Shown here piece by piece: positions 42,044-50,567 of a stretch of DNA of 52,997 bases. Every line of letters begins with the position of its first letter. Position 1 is the stretch's first letter. The stretch is from Azospirillum brasilense. Lineage in GTDB: Bacteria; Pseudomonadota; Alphaproteobacteria; Rickettsiales; UBA3002. The stretch is taken from positions 1 through 52,997 of the forward strand of contig QFOX01000006.1 of NCBI GenBank assembly GCA_003241645.1. Direction: 5' to 3'. The position numbers and the translations under genes were made by a program. Under the pieces are notes generated by a model, which was not told where the DNA came from, searched no databases, and saw nothing but the letters and a program-made list of their open reading frames with translations.

Positions 42044-43144
42044 ATGAAACAGCTATTCGCCAGCGCCAGCCTGCTTGCGCTCCTTGCCCAGCCTGCGCTT
42101 GCGGCCAAAGCACCGCAATTCAGCGAGCTGCCCAACCACCGCTTCAGCGGCGGCATTGAGCTGCGGGCAAAAAGCGACAGCAACGTGGGCGCCACCCCCG
42201 GCCAGCAAGGCACCCGTTTCGAGGATTTTGATACCGACAGAGGCGACGAGGACGACGCCGACCTGAACGACGATTTCGGCGACGAGATGCTCGACGACCT
42301 GGTGGATGACAGCGAGCTGAATTTCGAGGACCTCGAAGAACAGGACGATGGCGCCGACGAGGACGCCGACGGCGACGACGACGCGCTGGATGCCAATAGC
42401 GGCCCCGCCAGCCGCCGCGACAGCGACCTTGGCGCTTCGGCCAAGCTCAGCCTCGGCCACGCCTACACCATCAGCAAGCGCGTGCAGTGGAAGACCGCTG
42501 CGCTGGTGAATGGCACCCGCCAGCAGGATCGCGATGATCTGGAGCGCTACAACTGGGCGCTGAACACCGGGCCGGTGGTGAAGCTCAGCAAAAGCGTTAC
42601 CATGCAGCCAAGCCTGACCTACGCCGAAAATTCGCAGGACGGCGAGCGCAAGACCGACTCGTGGATCGGCTCGCTGGGTGCCGCGTGGAAGGCAACGAAG
42701 CAGCTGAAGCTGCAGGGGCGCTACAATTACCAGTCGCGCGACGTGGTGGATGCGCGCGGCGCCGATGCCGACGTGAACGGCCTGAAGCTGGGTGCGAAAT
42801 ACAGCCTCACGAAAAAAGATGTGTTTGCCTTCGCCTTCTCACCGAACATCGAGGATAACAGCCGCGCCGCGCAGGACAAAGACCGCTATGGCTTCGAGCT
42901 GGGCTATAACCGCAAGCTGCCGTGGAAACTGGGCCTGGCGGCCAACATGCGCCGCACCTACACGGACTACACCAACCTGGGCCGCGAAGACACCCAGAGC
43001 CAATACGCGCTGGGCCTGCAGAAGAAATTCGCGCGTGGATTCTATTCGGGCGTGGCGGTGGATTACGCCGAGCGCGATTCGAACATTGCGGGGAAGGATT
43101 TCGACAATACCAGCTTCCTGCTGACCAGCGGCTGGAAGTTCTAG
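42044..43144 (+). CDS. Outer-membrane beta-barrel protein with acidic N-terminal segment
   Basis: 366 aa. A signal peptide (FASASLLALLAQPALA) ends at ALA|AKAP. The C-terminal two thirds is made of alternating short strands (LKLQGRYNYQSRD; FELGYNRKLPWKLGLAANM; FYSGVAVDYAER) and ends in the aromatic residue of GWKF, the usual outer-membrane assembly signal. Between residues 60 and 116, 32 of 57 residues are Asp or Glu, with few positive charges. Function is unknown: porin, adhesin or capsule-related barrel are possible. Its stop and that of the convergent gene share CTAG (43141-43144). Confidence 0.75.
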   Translation: MKQLFASASLLALLAQPALAAKAPQFSELPNHRFSGGIELRAKSDSNVGATPGQQGTRFEDFDTDRGDEDDADLNDDFGDEMLDDLVDDSELNFEDLEEQDDGADEDADGDDDALDANSGPASRRDSDLGASAKLSLGHAYTISKRVQWKTAALVNGTRQQDRDDLERYNWALNTGPVVKLSKSVTMQPSLTYAENSQDGERKTDSWIGSLGAAWKATKQLKLQGRYNYQSRDVVDARGADADVNGLKLGAKYSLTKKDVFAFAFSPNIEDNSRAAQDKDRYGFELGYNRKLPWKLGLAANMRRTYTDYTNLGREDTQSQYALGLQKKFARGFYSGVAVDYAERDSNIAGKDFDNTSFLLTSGWKF

Positions 43145-44481
43145 CGGCTCTGCGATCCCGAAAGATCGCTGTCCTTGCTGGCGCGCAGGGCGGCCTCATG
43201 CCCCTTGAACAGCGGGAAACCGCGCTGCTCCAGATACTGCATGATGTGCGCGCGGTTCGCATTGGCCGCCTCGCGGTTGCCCGCTTCGAAGGCGGTGGCC
43301 GTATCTTTCAGGCACTCGCTCATCAGCGCCGCTTCGTCGATGATGCGGGCGCATAGCGGCGTCGGCACGGCGATCCAGTGTTGCGGCTTGTGGCTGACCA
43401 CGACCTGCTCGTGGCGAATCGCCTCGCCATCGTTCAGCAATTGCTGCAGCAGGCGCTTGGCATTATCGGCGCTGGGCGCATCGGCGAACAGCATCCAATA
43501 CTCGCCGGCCTCGCCCTTGCTGGGGTAGTATTTATCCTGCTTGCCATCCGGCGGGTGGGTGCGCGCATGGTCCAGCCGCTGCGCAAGGTCCAGCGCGGGG
43601 TCAAGGCTGGCCAGCGGCAGCATGAAATGGTTCACCGACTCGTCGCGCGGGCGCTCGGAAAGCACCATGCGCCCATCCTGCTTGATGACCGGGCCCGTCG
43701 GCGTGAGGCGGCGATGGTCGCGCACCGGCGACTGCACGCGCGGCGCCGGTGTTTTCACCAGATACTTGCGGTGCATCTTCTCCATATGGCGCGCGGCCTC
43801 GTCGGCGCCTTCGGTGCGGAACACCGTATTCAGTTCGTTGAAGCTCGCATGGAAATCATGGATCTGCTGCACGCTCATGGGCAGGCCGCCGATCGCATCC
43901 GGCTGGATGTCCTCTTGCGTCATGCGGGCACGCACGGTGCTGGCAATGTCCGGGCGGATGAGCGCCATCGCATCCACCACGCGTTCACGGCTTTGCATGG
44001 GGCTGAGCAACGTGCTGTAGCGGCCCGTGCTGCTTTTGCCAATGACCAGCATATGCGTGTCGCGCAGCAGCTTGTTCAGCTTGGGGTGGGTGCGCGGCAG
44101 CTCCTGCATGGCGGGGGCCGCGGCCAGCATGGAACCGTAGGGGAATTCGCTGAGCAGCGGGCGCTTGGGCGCTTCCGGCAGATGCGCCAGCTCGCGGTAC
44201 ACGTCCTGCACGTCGCTCAGGTGGCGGTCGATATATTCGGCCTCGAACGGGCGAAGCACCACCAGCCCTTGCGCATTGAATTCGAGGAACTCATGCAGCA
44301 TGCCGACCGACGCCGCGAACCCACGGAACCCGCGCAGGGTCTCATCGTTGATCGGCAGCACGCGATTGCCGGTATGCCCATCCACCGGTGCGGCATGCAC
44401 CAGGTTTCTGAACTCTTCGGCTAACAGGTAGGGTGGTCGTTGCATGGGCGGCATCATAATGCAGCGCGTTGCCAAGTGCAT
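43141..44481 (-). CDS. Hypothetical protein
   Basis: 446 aa if the first ATG is used, 438 or 434 from ATGs at 44457 or 44445 (MQRPPYLLAEEF); none has a clear ribosome site, so the start is uncertain. No family recognised. No signal peptide or membrane helix. The protein is helical with many charged residues; segments such as GKSSTGRYSTLLSPMQSRERV and KYYPSKGEAGEYWMLFADAPSA look like alpha/beta folds, but no catalytic motif is evident. The reading frame is long, uses the same codons as its neighbours, and converges on the barrel gene with overlapping stop codons. Confidence 0.75.
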   Translation of the reverse strand: MHLATRCIMMPPMQRPPYLLAEEFRNLVHAAPVDGHTGNRVLPINDETLRGFRGFAASVGMLHEFLEFNAQGLVVLRPFEAEYIDRHLSDVQDVYRELAHLPEAPKRPLLSEFPYGSMLAAAPAMQELPRTHPKLNKLLRDTHMLVIGKSSTGRYSTLLSPMQSRERVVDAMALIRPDIASTVRARMTQEDIQPDAIGGLPMSVQQIHDFHASFNELNTVFRTEGADEAARHMEKMHRKYLVKTPAPRVQSPVRDHRRLTPTGPVIKQDGRMVLSERPRDESVNHFMLPLASLDPALDLAQRLDHARTHPPDGKQDKYYPSKGEAGEYWMLFADAPSADNAKRLLQQLLNDGEAIRHEQVVVSHKPQHWIAVPTPLCARIIDEAALMSECLKDTATAFEAGNREAANANRAHIMQYLEQRGFPLFKGHEAALRASKDSDLSGSQSR

Positions 44482-44532
44482 GACAATTCGGTGAAGGTTT
44501 TAACGAAGATTAACAAAGCCATGCGCGGGCAA

Positions 44533-44558
44533 TAAAAAACGCGCGGTAAACCGCGCGT
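44533..44558 (-). terminator. Rho-independent terminator after tRNA-His
   Basis: Minus-strand ACGCGCGG-TTTA-CCGCGCGT stem-loop followed by TTTTTATTG, 19 bases beyond the tRNA 3' end. Confidence 0.85.
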
Positions 44559-44576
44559 TCTCGTATTGCTTCAAGG

Positions 44577-44654
44577 TGGGGCGAGTGACGGGGATCGAAC
44601 CCGCAACCTCCAGAGCCACAATCTGGCACTCTAACCAATTGAGCTACACCCGCC
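44577..44654 (-). tRNA. tRNA-His (anticodon GTG)
   Basis: Cloverleaf built by eye. Acceptor GCGGGTG pairs with CACTCGC (one G-T pair). D-arm GCTC...GAGT. Anticodon stem CCAGA/TCTGG with loop TTGTGGC gives anticodon GTG. T-arm GCGGG/CCCGT with TTCGATC loop. The 5' end has an encoded extra G (G-1, position 44654) facing C73, and CCA is encoded (44579-44577). G-1:C73 is the identity element for HisRS in most bacteria. It has its own terminator and lies between two unrelated minus-strand genes. Confidence 0.95.
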
Positions 44655-44724
44655 GCATGGCCTTGAAGAGGCGCGCAATGAACAGGATTGCAAAAGAAAA
44701 ATCAAGCGCCTGTTTTGCCGATTG

Positions 44725-45135
44725 TTATTTTGCGGTCGCGGCGGCCAGATCCTTGAGGATCAGCGCGCCCACGGCGCCACCGCTATCGTTGATGCGCTGC
44801 TGGCATGCCATGACCAGCGCTTCCACGTATTTCTTCACGAGGCGGGCTTTGCGCTCGCCCTCGAAGCGCGGGCTGGCAAGCAGCGCCGTCAGCTGGCCGG
44901 CAAGCGCCGCAATGAGCTGGTAGCCGAACAGGCTGGCATGCGACTGGATGTCGGCTGCGGCCGCGCCCATGGCTTCGGTCTGCTTGTCGGTCAGCTTTTC
45001 ACTGACCGTCATGTTGCGCAGCGAGGTCAGGATGGGATCGATGTCGTCAAAGAACCCCTCGCGCGACGTATCGATGAGGCGTTGGCACTCTTCAATTTTT
45101 TCCGGGGTAATGTGATTCGCCAGCTTTGGCATCAT
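44725..45135 (-). CDS. Helical hypothetical protein, Hpt-like candidate
   Basis: 136 aa, almost entirely helical and without signal peptide. No family is sure. The segment AADIQSHASLFGYQLIAALAGQL (centred on H66) resembles the phosphorylatable His helix of Hpt domains (HxLKG-like), although the glycine pattern differs. Its neighbour, 58 bp upstream on the same strand, is a receiver-like protein, and that pairing is the main reason to suspect two-component signalling. The start at 45135 has AAGG 9 bases upstream; ATG 45132 is equally possible. Confidence 0.6.
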   Translation of the reverse strand: MMPKLANHITPEKIEECQRLIDTSREGFFDDIDPILTSLRNMTVSEKLTDKQTEAMGAAAADIQSHASLFGYQLIAALAGQLTALLASPRFEGERKARLVKKYVEALVMACQQRINDSGGAVGALILKDLAAATAK

Positions 45136-45193
45136 GGTCAGCCTTTTGAGTAGGATTTGCGCGATCGTGCGGAACCTTGCACGCGTAAGTATA

Positions 45194-45820
45194 TTAGAAT
45201 GTGCCATTTTGCCAGCGATGTGTATGACGGTGAAGGATAACTTCGCGAGTTCTTCGGTCCTTTTGTCCCGGATGCAACGCTGTCTGCTTGCGGCGGCGGC
45301 ACGGGCCTTTGTAGGTATCGGCGGTCACGAACGAGCGCGGGTGATCCACCACATGGATCAGCCGCATGCAGAAATCGGCCGCGTTGATGGGCTTCAGCAC
45401 CATCTCGCTCACACCGGCATCGCGGGCGTTCAGAATGGTTTTCACCGTGGCCTGGTTCACCAGCATGATCACCGGCACGTAGGGGTTCGGCGAGGTGGGC
45501 GAGGTGCGCAGGTGGCGCACCAGCTCCACGCCCGAGATGAATTCCGGCTCCGCCGGAGCTCCCTCTTCCTGGTCGGTGTGCAGCGCGGCCGCACGAATTT
45601 CCGCATCGGTCACCACCAGATCGATGATCACTTCTTTCATCATGGCCACGGCTTCGTCGGGATCGAACGCGACCATCAGGTTGCGGAAGCCAAGCTGCTC
45701 GAAAATGGATTTAATGAGGTTCGCTGCACGCTCACCGCCGACCACTACCAGAACTTGTATTTTGTCGATGCGCAACGTGGGCGCAGAACGGTTCAGTGGC
45801 TTTACCGTATACGGCATCAT
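45194..45820 (-). CDS. Pseudo-receiver (degenerate CheY-like) response regulator
   Basis: 208 aa, no output domain recognised. The receiver fold is visible from residue 20 (IQVLVVVGGE) through D72 (DLVVTDAE), EFISGVELVRHLR, VPVIMLVNQA and K143 (MVLKPINAAD). Asp72 and Lys143 are kept, but the acidic pair that binds Mg is GG, and the conserved Thr/Ser after beta-4 is Val. It may therefore not be phosphorylated normally. The C-terminus has YKGPCRRR, recalling the FGPDRRR tail of alphaproteobacterial regulators. AAGGAG is 11 bases before ATG 45820. The Hpt-like gene follows. Confidence 0.75.
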   Translation of the reverse strand: MMPYTVKPLNRSAPTLRIDKIQVLVVVGGERAANLIKSIFEQLGFRNLMVAFDPDEAVAMMKEVIIDLVVTDAEIRAAALHTDQEEGAPAEPEFISGVELVRHLRTSPTSPNPYVPVIMLVNQATVKTILNARDAGVSEMVLKPINAADFCMRLIHVVDHPRSFVTADTYKGPCRRRKQTALHPGQKDRRTREVILHRHTHRWQNGTF

Positions 45821-45979
45821 GGCGATGGATGCTCCTTGTCTTAGGTCGTATTTTTAGTTGCGCAAAGAATAACTTAATTATCTTTAATCAATTTATTTCA
45901 TGGCGTTGGCGAACTGTTGCGCGAAAGATCGTGCAATGCAACGTCCAATTGTTTCCTTATTTTCCCCTGCCCCTGTTTT

Positions 45980-45996
45980 TGCACCACTGTGGTGTA
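45980..45996 (+). promoter_or_regulatory. Probable NtrC-binding enhancer site
   Basis: TGCACC-ACTGT-GGTGTA matches the NtrC dyad consensus TGCACC-N5-GGTGCA at all but one base. A second GCACC half-site follows at 46000-46004 (GCACCACGTG). It lies about 170 bp upstream of the sigma-54 promoter, a usual enhancer distance. Confidence 0.7.
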
Positions 45997-46160
45997 TTCG
46001 CACCACGTGATACAACCTCGCTTATTATGCGGGCAGATGATTAATTTTTAATCAACAAGAGCCTGTTTTTAGAGCATTGGCGCAGCGCAACAATCACGCA
46101 GCACATGAGCTGTTTCCGCTAAGCCATTTAATTGCATGGCGTTTGCTCTTTGCATGCCGT

Positions 46161-46177
46161 TTGGCATCGGCTTTGCA
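46161..46177 (+). promoter_or_regulatory. Sigma-54 promoter of glnB-glnA
   Basis: TTGGCATCGGCTTTGCA has the invariant GG (46163-46164) and GC (46175-46176) exactly 10 bases apart and fits the -24/-12 consensus TGGCAC-N5-TTGCA well. Transcription should start near 46188, leaving a leader of about 17 bases before the glnB ATG, which still includes its GAGGA ribosome site. Confidence 0.8.
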
Positions 46178-46204
46178 ATCCACGGGGCAGCAATCGAGGA
46201 CCCC

Positions 46205-46543
46205 ATGAAAAAGATCGAAGCCATCATCAAACCGTTCAAGCTGGACGATGTAAAAGAAGCGCTGCAGGAGATCGGCCTGCAAGGTATCACCGTGGTGGAA
46301 GCGCGCGGCTTCGGCCGCCAGAAAGGCCACACCGAACTGTACCGCGGCGCCGAATACGTGGTGGATTTCCTGCCCAAGGTGAAGATCGAAGTGATCGTGA
46401 CCGACGAGCAGCTGGAGCGCACCATCGAAGCGATCGTGGGTGCCGCCCAGACCGGCCGCATCGGCGACGGAAAAATTTTCGTACTCCCGGTGGAGGATGT
46501 GATCCGCATCCGCACCGGCGAGCGCGGAGCGAATGCCATCTAA
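46205..46543 (+). CDS. glnB: Nitrogen regulatory protein PII (GlnB)
   Basis: 112 aa. A trimeric sensor of 2-oxoglutarate, ATP/ADP and (through uridylylation) glutamine. It controls glutamine synthetase and NtrB. The uridylylation tyrosine of the T-loop is in GHTELYRGAEYVVDF (Y51, RGAEY). The ATP-site segments GDGKIFVLPVEDVIRIRTGE and KIEVIVTDEQ are conserved. The start at 46205 (MKKIEAII) has GAGGA 5 bases upstream. It lies 38 bp before glnA, the classical glnBA operon of alphaproteobacteria. Confidence 0.97.
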   Translation: MKKIEAIIKPFKLDDVKEALQEIGLQGITVVEARGFGRQKGHTELYRGAEYVVDFLPKVKIEVIVTDEQLERTIEAIVGAAQTGRIGDGKIFVLPVEDVIRIRTGERGANAI

Positions 46544-46581
46544 CCAATAACCAAAACAACACACTCTAAAGGAACGTTTTT

Positions 46582-47988
<1,407 letters not shown>

Positions 47989-48024
47989 CCGACCGCAGAA
48001 GCGATCTCCTACCTGCTTCCACTC

Positions 48025-48060
48025 AAGGGCACCGGTTTTCCGGTGCCCTTTTTGTTATTT
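48025..48060 (+). terminator. Rho-independent terminator of glnBA
   Basis: AAGGGCACCGG-TTTT-CCGGTGCCCTT: an 11 bp perfect stem with a T-rich loop, followed by TTTGTTATTT, 37 bases after glnA. Confidence 0.93.
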
Positions 48061-48098
48061 TATGCTATGTTAGCGCATCATCCACGTAGGACCCGCGC

Positions 48099-48908
48099 AT
48101 GCCATCGCCCAGCCGCCACGCCTTCAGCCTCGTTGAAATCGCGATCGTTCTGGTGGTCATTGGCCTGCTCTCGGGCGGCATCCTCATCGGCCAGAGCTTC
48201 GTGGCGAATTCCAAAATGAAGAGCGTAACGGTGGATATGCAGCAGTTCAGCAGCGCCACCCAGCAATTCATCACGCAATACAACGCCCTGCCCGGCGACA
48301 TGGCCACCGCCACACGCATCTGGGGGGTGGCGGGCGGCAGCACCGGGTTTGACAGCACCTGTTTCGACACGTTCAGCACCGACGCGAAAACCTGCAACGG
48401 CAATGGTGACCGCATCATCGGCATGGGCAGTGGGGTGGACATCCACGAGCGTTTCCGCTTCTGGCAGCATTTGACCAATGCCGGGTTCCTTGACCGGCAA
48501 TTCACCGGCCGCCCGGTGACCCCCGGCACCAACCAGACCGAACTTGGCGTGAACGTGCCCGATTCGAAATACAAGGATTCCGGCTATTCTTCGATCTCGG
48601 AGCGCGACGCCACGCTACTGGCCACGGTCTATTTCAATACCATCCCGCCGGACAACATCCTGCTCTTCGGCAAGCAGATCGGCGGCACCGACACGATCGG
48701 CCCCGTGCTCACGCCCGAGCAGGCCTACGAAATGGACACCAAACTGGATGACGGCATTCCCGGCTATGGCCTGTTGCAGGTGAACCGGCAGGGCGGCGGC
48801 GTTGCGCCGAATTGCGCCACCACCACGGATGCGAACAGCGCCGCCTATGACCTCGCGCGCGACAGTGTGGAATGTAATCTGATTTATTTCCTCGGCCGGA
48901 AAGTGTAA
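48099..48908 (+). CDS. Type IV prepilin/pseudopilin-like protein 1
   Basis: 269 aa. The N-terminus RHA|FSLVEIAIVLVVIGLL is a class III prepilin signal with the invariant Glu+5 (E13) and N-methylated Phe, but Ala instead of Gly at -1, which prepilin peptidase tolerates less well. After the N-terminal helix come LPGDMATATRIWG (64-76), CNGNGD (99-104), and near the C-terminus LTPEQAYEMDTKLDDGIPGYG and two cysteines. These landmarks recur in the next two genes. AGGA precedes the ATG. It starts a three-gene operon 38 bp beyond the glnA terminator, and supplies candidate subunits for the pilus machinery encoded at 24-36 kb. Confidence 0.88.
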   Translation: MPSPSRHAFSLVEIAIVLVVIGLLSGGILIGQSFVANSKMKSVTVDMQQFSSATQQFITQYNALPGDMATATRIWGVAGGSTGFDSTCFDTFSTDAKTCNGNGDRIIGMGSGVDIHERFRFWQHLTNAGFLDRQFTGRPVTPGTNQTELGVNVPDSKYKDSGYSSISERDATLLATVYFNTIPPDNILLFGKQIGGTDTIGPVLTPEQAYEMDTKLDDGIPGYGLLQVNRQGGGVAPNCATTTDANSAAYDLARDSVECNLIYFLGRKV

Positions 48909-48918
48909 GAAGAGCGCT

Positions 48919-49725
48919 ATGCAAGTACCGCCCATCCATTCTGTTTCGGCATCGCGCGGCTTCACGCTGGTGGAGGTGGCCATTGTCATCGCCATTATCG
49001 GCCTGATCGCGGGCGGCATCGTGGCCGGGCAGAACGTGTATCGTAACAGCCTGGTCAACAGCACGATCCGCGATGCCCAGAGCTACATGGGGGCCACCAG
49101 CCAGTTCCAGCAGGAATACGGCATGCTGCCGGGCGATTTGTCGCGCGCCACCAGCTACTGGGGCAAGGACTCCGCTCGCTGTAACGGCCATTCCGGCACG
49201 GCCGCCACCAACGGCGTGTGCAATGGCGATGGCGATGGCCGCATCGATGATTTTGCGGTATTCAACGGCCAGGGTGAGCGCGCGCAGTTCTGGCGCCATT
49301 TGCAAGTGGCGGAACTGATCAAAGGCCCCTTGCTGAATGGGGTGGATGGCGGCGGCGGCAACCGCTGCTATGTGGGCACCAACTGCCCCAAGGGCCGCAT
49401 TACCGACACCGGGTGGTACGCGGCGGATTATAGCTACCTCGTCGGCGGCAATGCCAACGTCTATGCCATCAATTACGGTAACATCCTCATCTATGGGGCA
49501 GAAACCACACAGGAACCGGAAGGCCCCGCCCTTACCCCGGCGGAAGCGTTCATGTTCGATACCAAGATCGATGATGGCAAGCCCGCCTATGGCCGCGTGA
49601 TCGCGCGGTTCTGGAACAATCTCTGCGCCCGCGCGGATGACGGCAGCAACGCCGCCAACGACCTGAACGCCAGCTACCGCCTGACCGACAACACCGTGCA
49701 ATGCGCCTTCTACATCAAGCTATGA
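48919..49725 (+). CDS. Type IV prepilin/pseudopilin-like protein 2
   Basis: 268 aa, paralogue of gene 1. Canonical prepilin cleavage SRG|FTLVEVAIVIAIIGLI with Glu+5. Shared landmarks: MLPGDLSRATSYWG, VCNGDGDGRIDDF (100-112, resembling a calcium-binding loop although position 12 is not acidic), FWRHLQVAELIKG, LTPAEAFMFDTKIDDGKPAYGRV, and C-terminal NTVQCAFYIKL. The gap to gene 1 is 10 bp and the ATG of gene 3 overlaps its stop. The 13-residue leader is long for type IVa pilins, but such leaders occur in pseudopilins. Confidence 0.9.
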   Translation: MQVPPIHSVSASRGFTLVEVAIVIAIIGLIAGGIVAGQNVYRNSLVNSTIRDAQSYMGATSQFQQEYGMLPGDLSRATSYWGKDSARCNGHSGTAATNGVCNGDGDGRIDDFAVFNGQGERAQFWRHLQVAELIKGPLLNGVDGGGGNRCYVGTNCPKGRITDTGWYAADYSYLVGGNANVYAINYGNILIYGAETTQEPEGPALTPAEAFMFDTKIDDGKPAYGRVIARFWNNLCARADDGSNAANDLNASYRLTDNTVQCAFYIKL

Positions 49726-50558
49726 TACCTCCACGCAAAGCCTCGGGCTTCACCCTCATTGAACTTGCCCTCGTAATGGCCATTCTCGGGCTGATCGCCG
49801 GGGGCGTGGTGGTCGGGCAAAGCATGGTGCGCAGCGCCGCCGTGAACAAGGTGGCCCGCGAGGCCCAGCAATACCGCCACGCGACCGAGCAGTTCGTGGC
49901 CCAGTACAATGAAATACCGGGCGACATGGCCACCGCCAGCCGCCTCTGGGGCAGTGCCGCCGATTGCGCGCAATATAATTCGGGCGATGACATCTCCCTC
50001 ACCTGCAACGGCAACGGCAACCGCCAGATCTCGGACAATCGCACGGTCACCACCGGCAACACCTACCTGCTGCGCCCGGTGGAACGCGAGAAGCTTGTCT
50101 ACTTCAACCACCTGATGAATGCAGGGCTGATCGAAGGGCGCTATACCGGCATACCCGTTTACAACAGCAGCTACATGAACAACACCAACATTGGCAGCAG
50201 CAATGTGCCCCCCACCGCGCTGTCAAAACGCGACACCTGCTTCGTGCCCGGTTACTGGAGCCAGCCCGGCGGGTTCAGCAGCAGTTACTGGGGCGATAAT
50301 TTTGCATTGTACGGCACGTGGCTGCATGCGGGTGGCCGCGATGTCAGCGCGCCGAATATCATGTGCGGTGCGGTCGCCTTCATGACGCCACAGGAAGCCT
50401 ATGAGCTGGACAAGAAATACGACGACGCAAAGCCCGGCCGCGGCAGGGTGTTCGGCACGCGCAATACCGGCTGCGCCACCAGCACCGACGAAGAAACCGC
50501 CGACTACGCGCTGACGAACAGCGCCGTGGGCTGCTCGCTGCGATTCAAGATTCTTTAG
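49722..50558 (+). CDS. Type IV prepilin/pseudopilin-like protein 3
   Basis: 278 aa. Prepilin site KASG|FTLIELALVMAILGLI with Glu+5. Landmarks shared with its neighbours: EIPGDMATASRLWG (64-77), LTCNGNGNRQI, FNHLMNAGLIEGRYTG, MTPQEAYELDKKYDDAKPGRGRV and C-terminal NSAVGCSLRFKIL. The start at 49722 overlaps the previous stop by ATGA and gives a nine-residue leader, preferred over an in-frame ATG at 49701. It has extra Tyr/Ser-rich segments (PVYNSSYMNN; GFSSSYWGDN) in the middle. Nine bases separate its stop from the convergent gene. Confidence 0.9.
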   Translation: MIPPRKASGFTLIELALVMAILGLIAGGVVVGQSMVRSAAVNKVAREAQQYRHATEQFVAQYNEIPGDMATASRLWGSAADCAQYNSGDDISLTCNGNGNRQISDNRTVTTGNTYLLRPVEREKLVYFNHLMNAGLIEGRYTGIPVYNSSYMNNTNIGSSNVPPTALSKRDTCFVPGYWSQPGGFSSSYWGDNFALYGTWLHAGGRDVSAPNIMCGAVAFMTPQEAYELDKKYDDAKPGRGRVFGTRNTGCATSTDEETADYALTNSAVGCSLRFKIL

Positions 50559-50567
50559 GGATAGTGC

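Larger units (their letters stand above)
45821..46204. other. Long AT-rich intergenic region upstream of glnB
   Basis: About 384 bp without a gene, AT-rich compared with the rest. It carries an NtrC-like enhancer site (45980-45996) and a sigma-54 promoter (46161-46177), described separately. The left part (45845-45900) must also hold the promoter for the minus-strand pseudo-receiver gene; none stands out. Confidence 0.8.

Noticed and set aside
44576..44923. Plus-strand frame beginning MGRVTGIEPATSRATIWHSN over the tRNA
   Set aside because: This peptide is the translated antisense of tRNA-His, a familiar spurious annotation.
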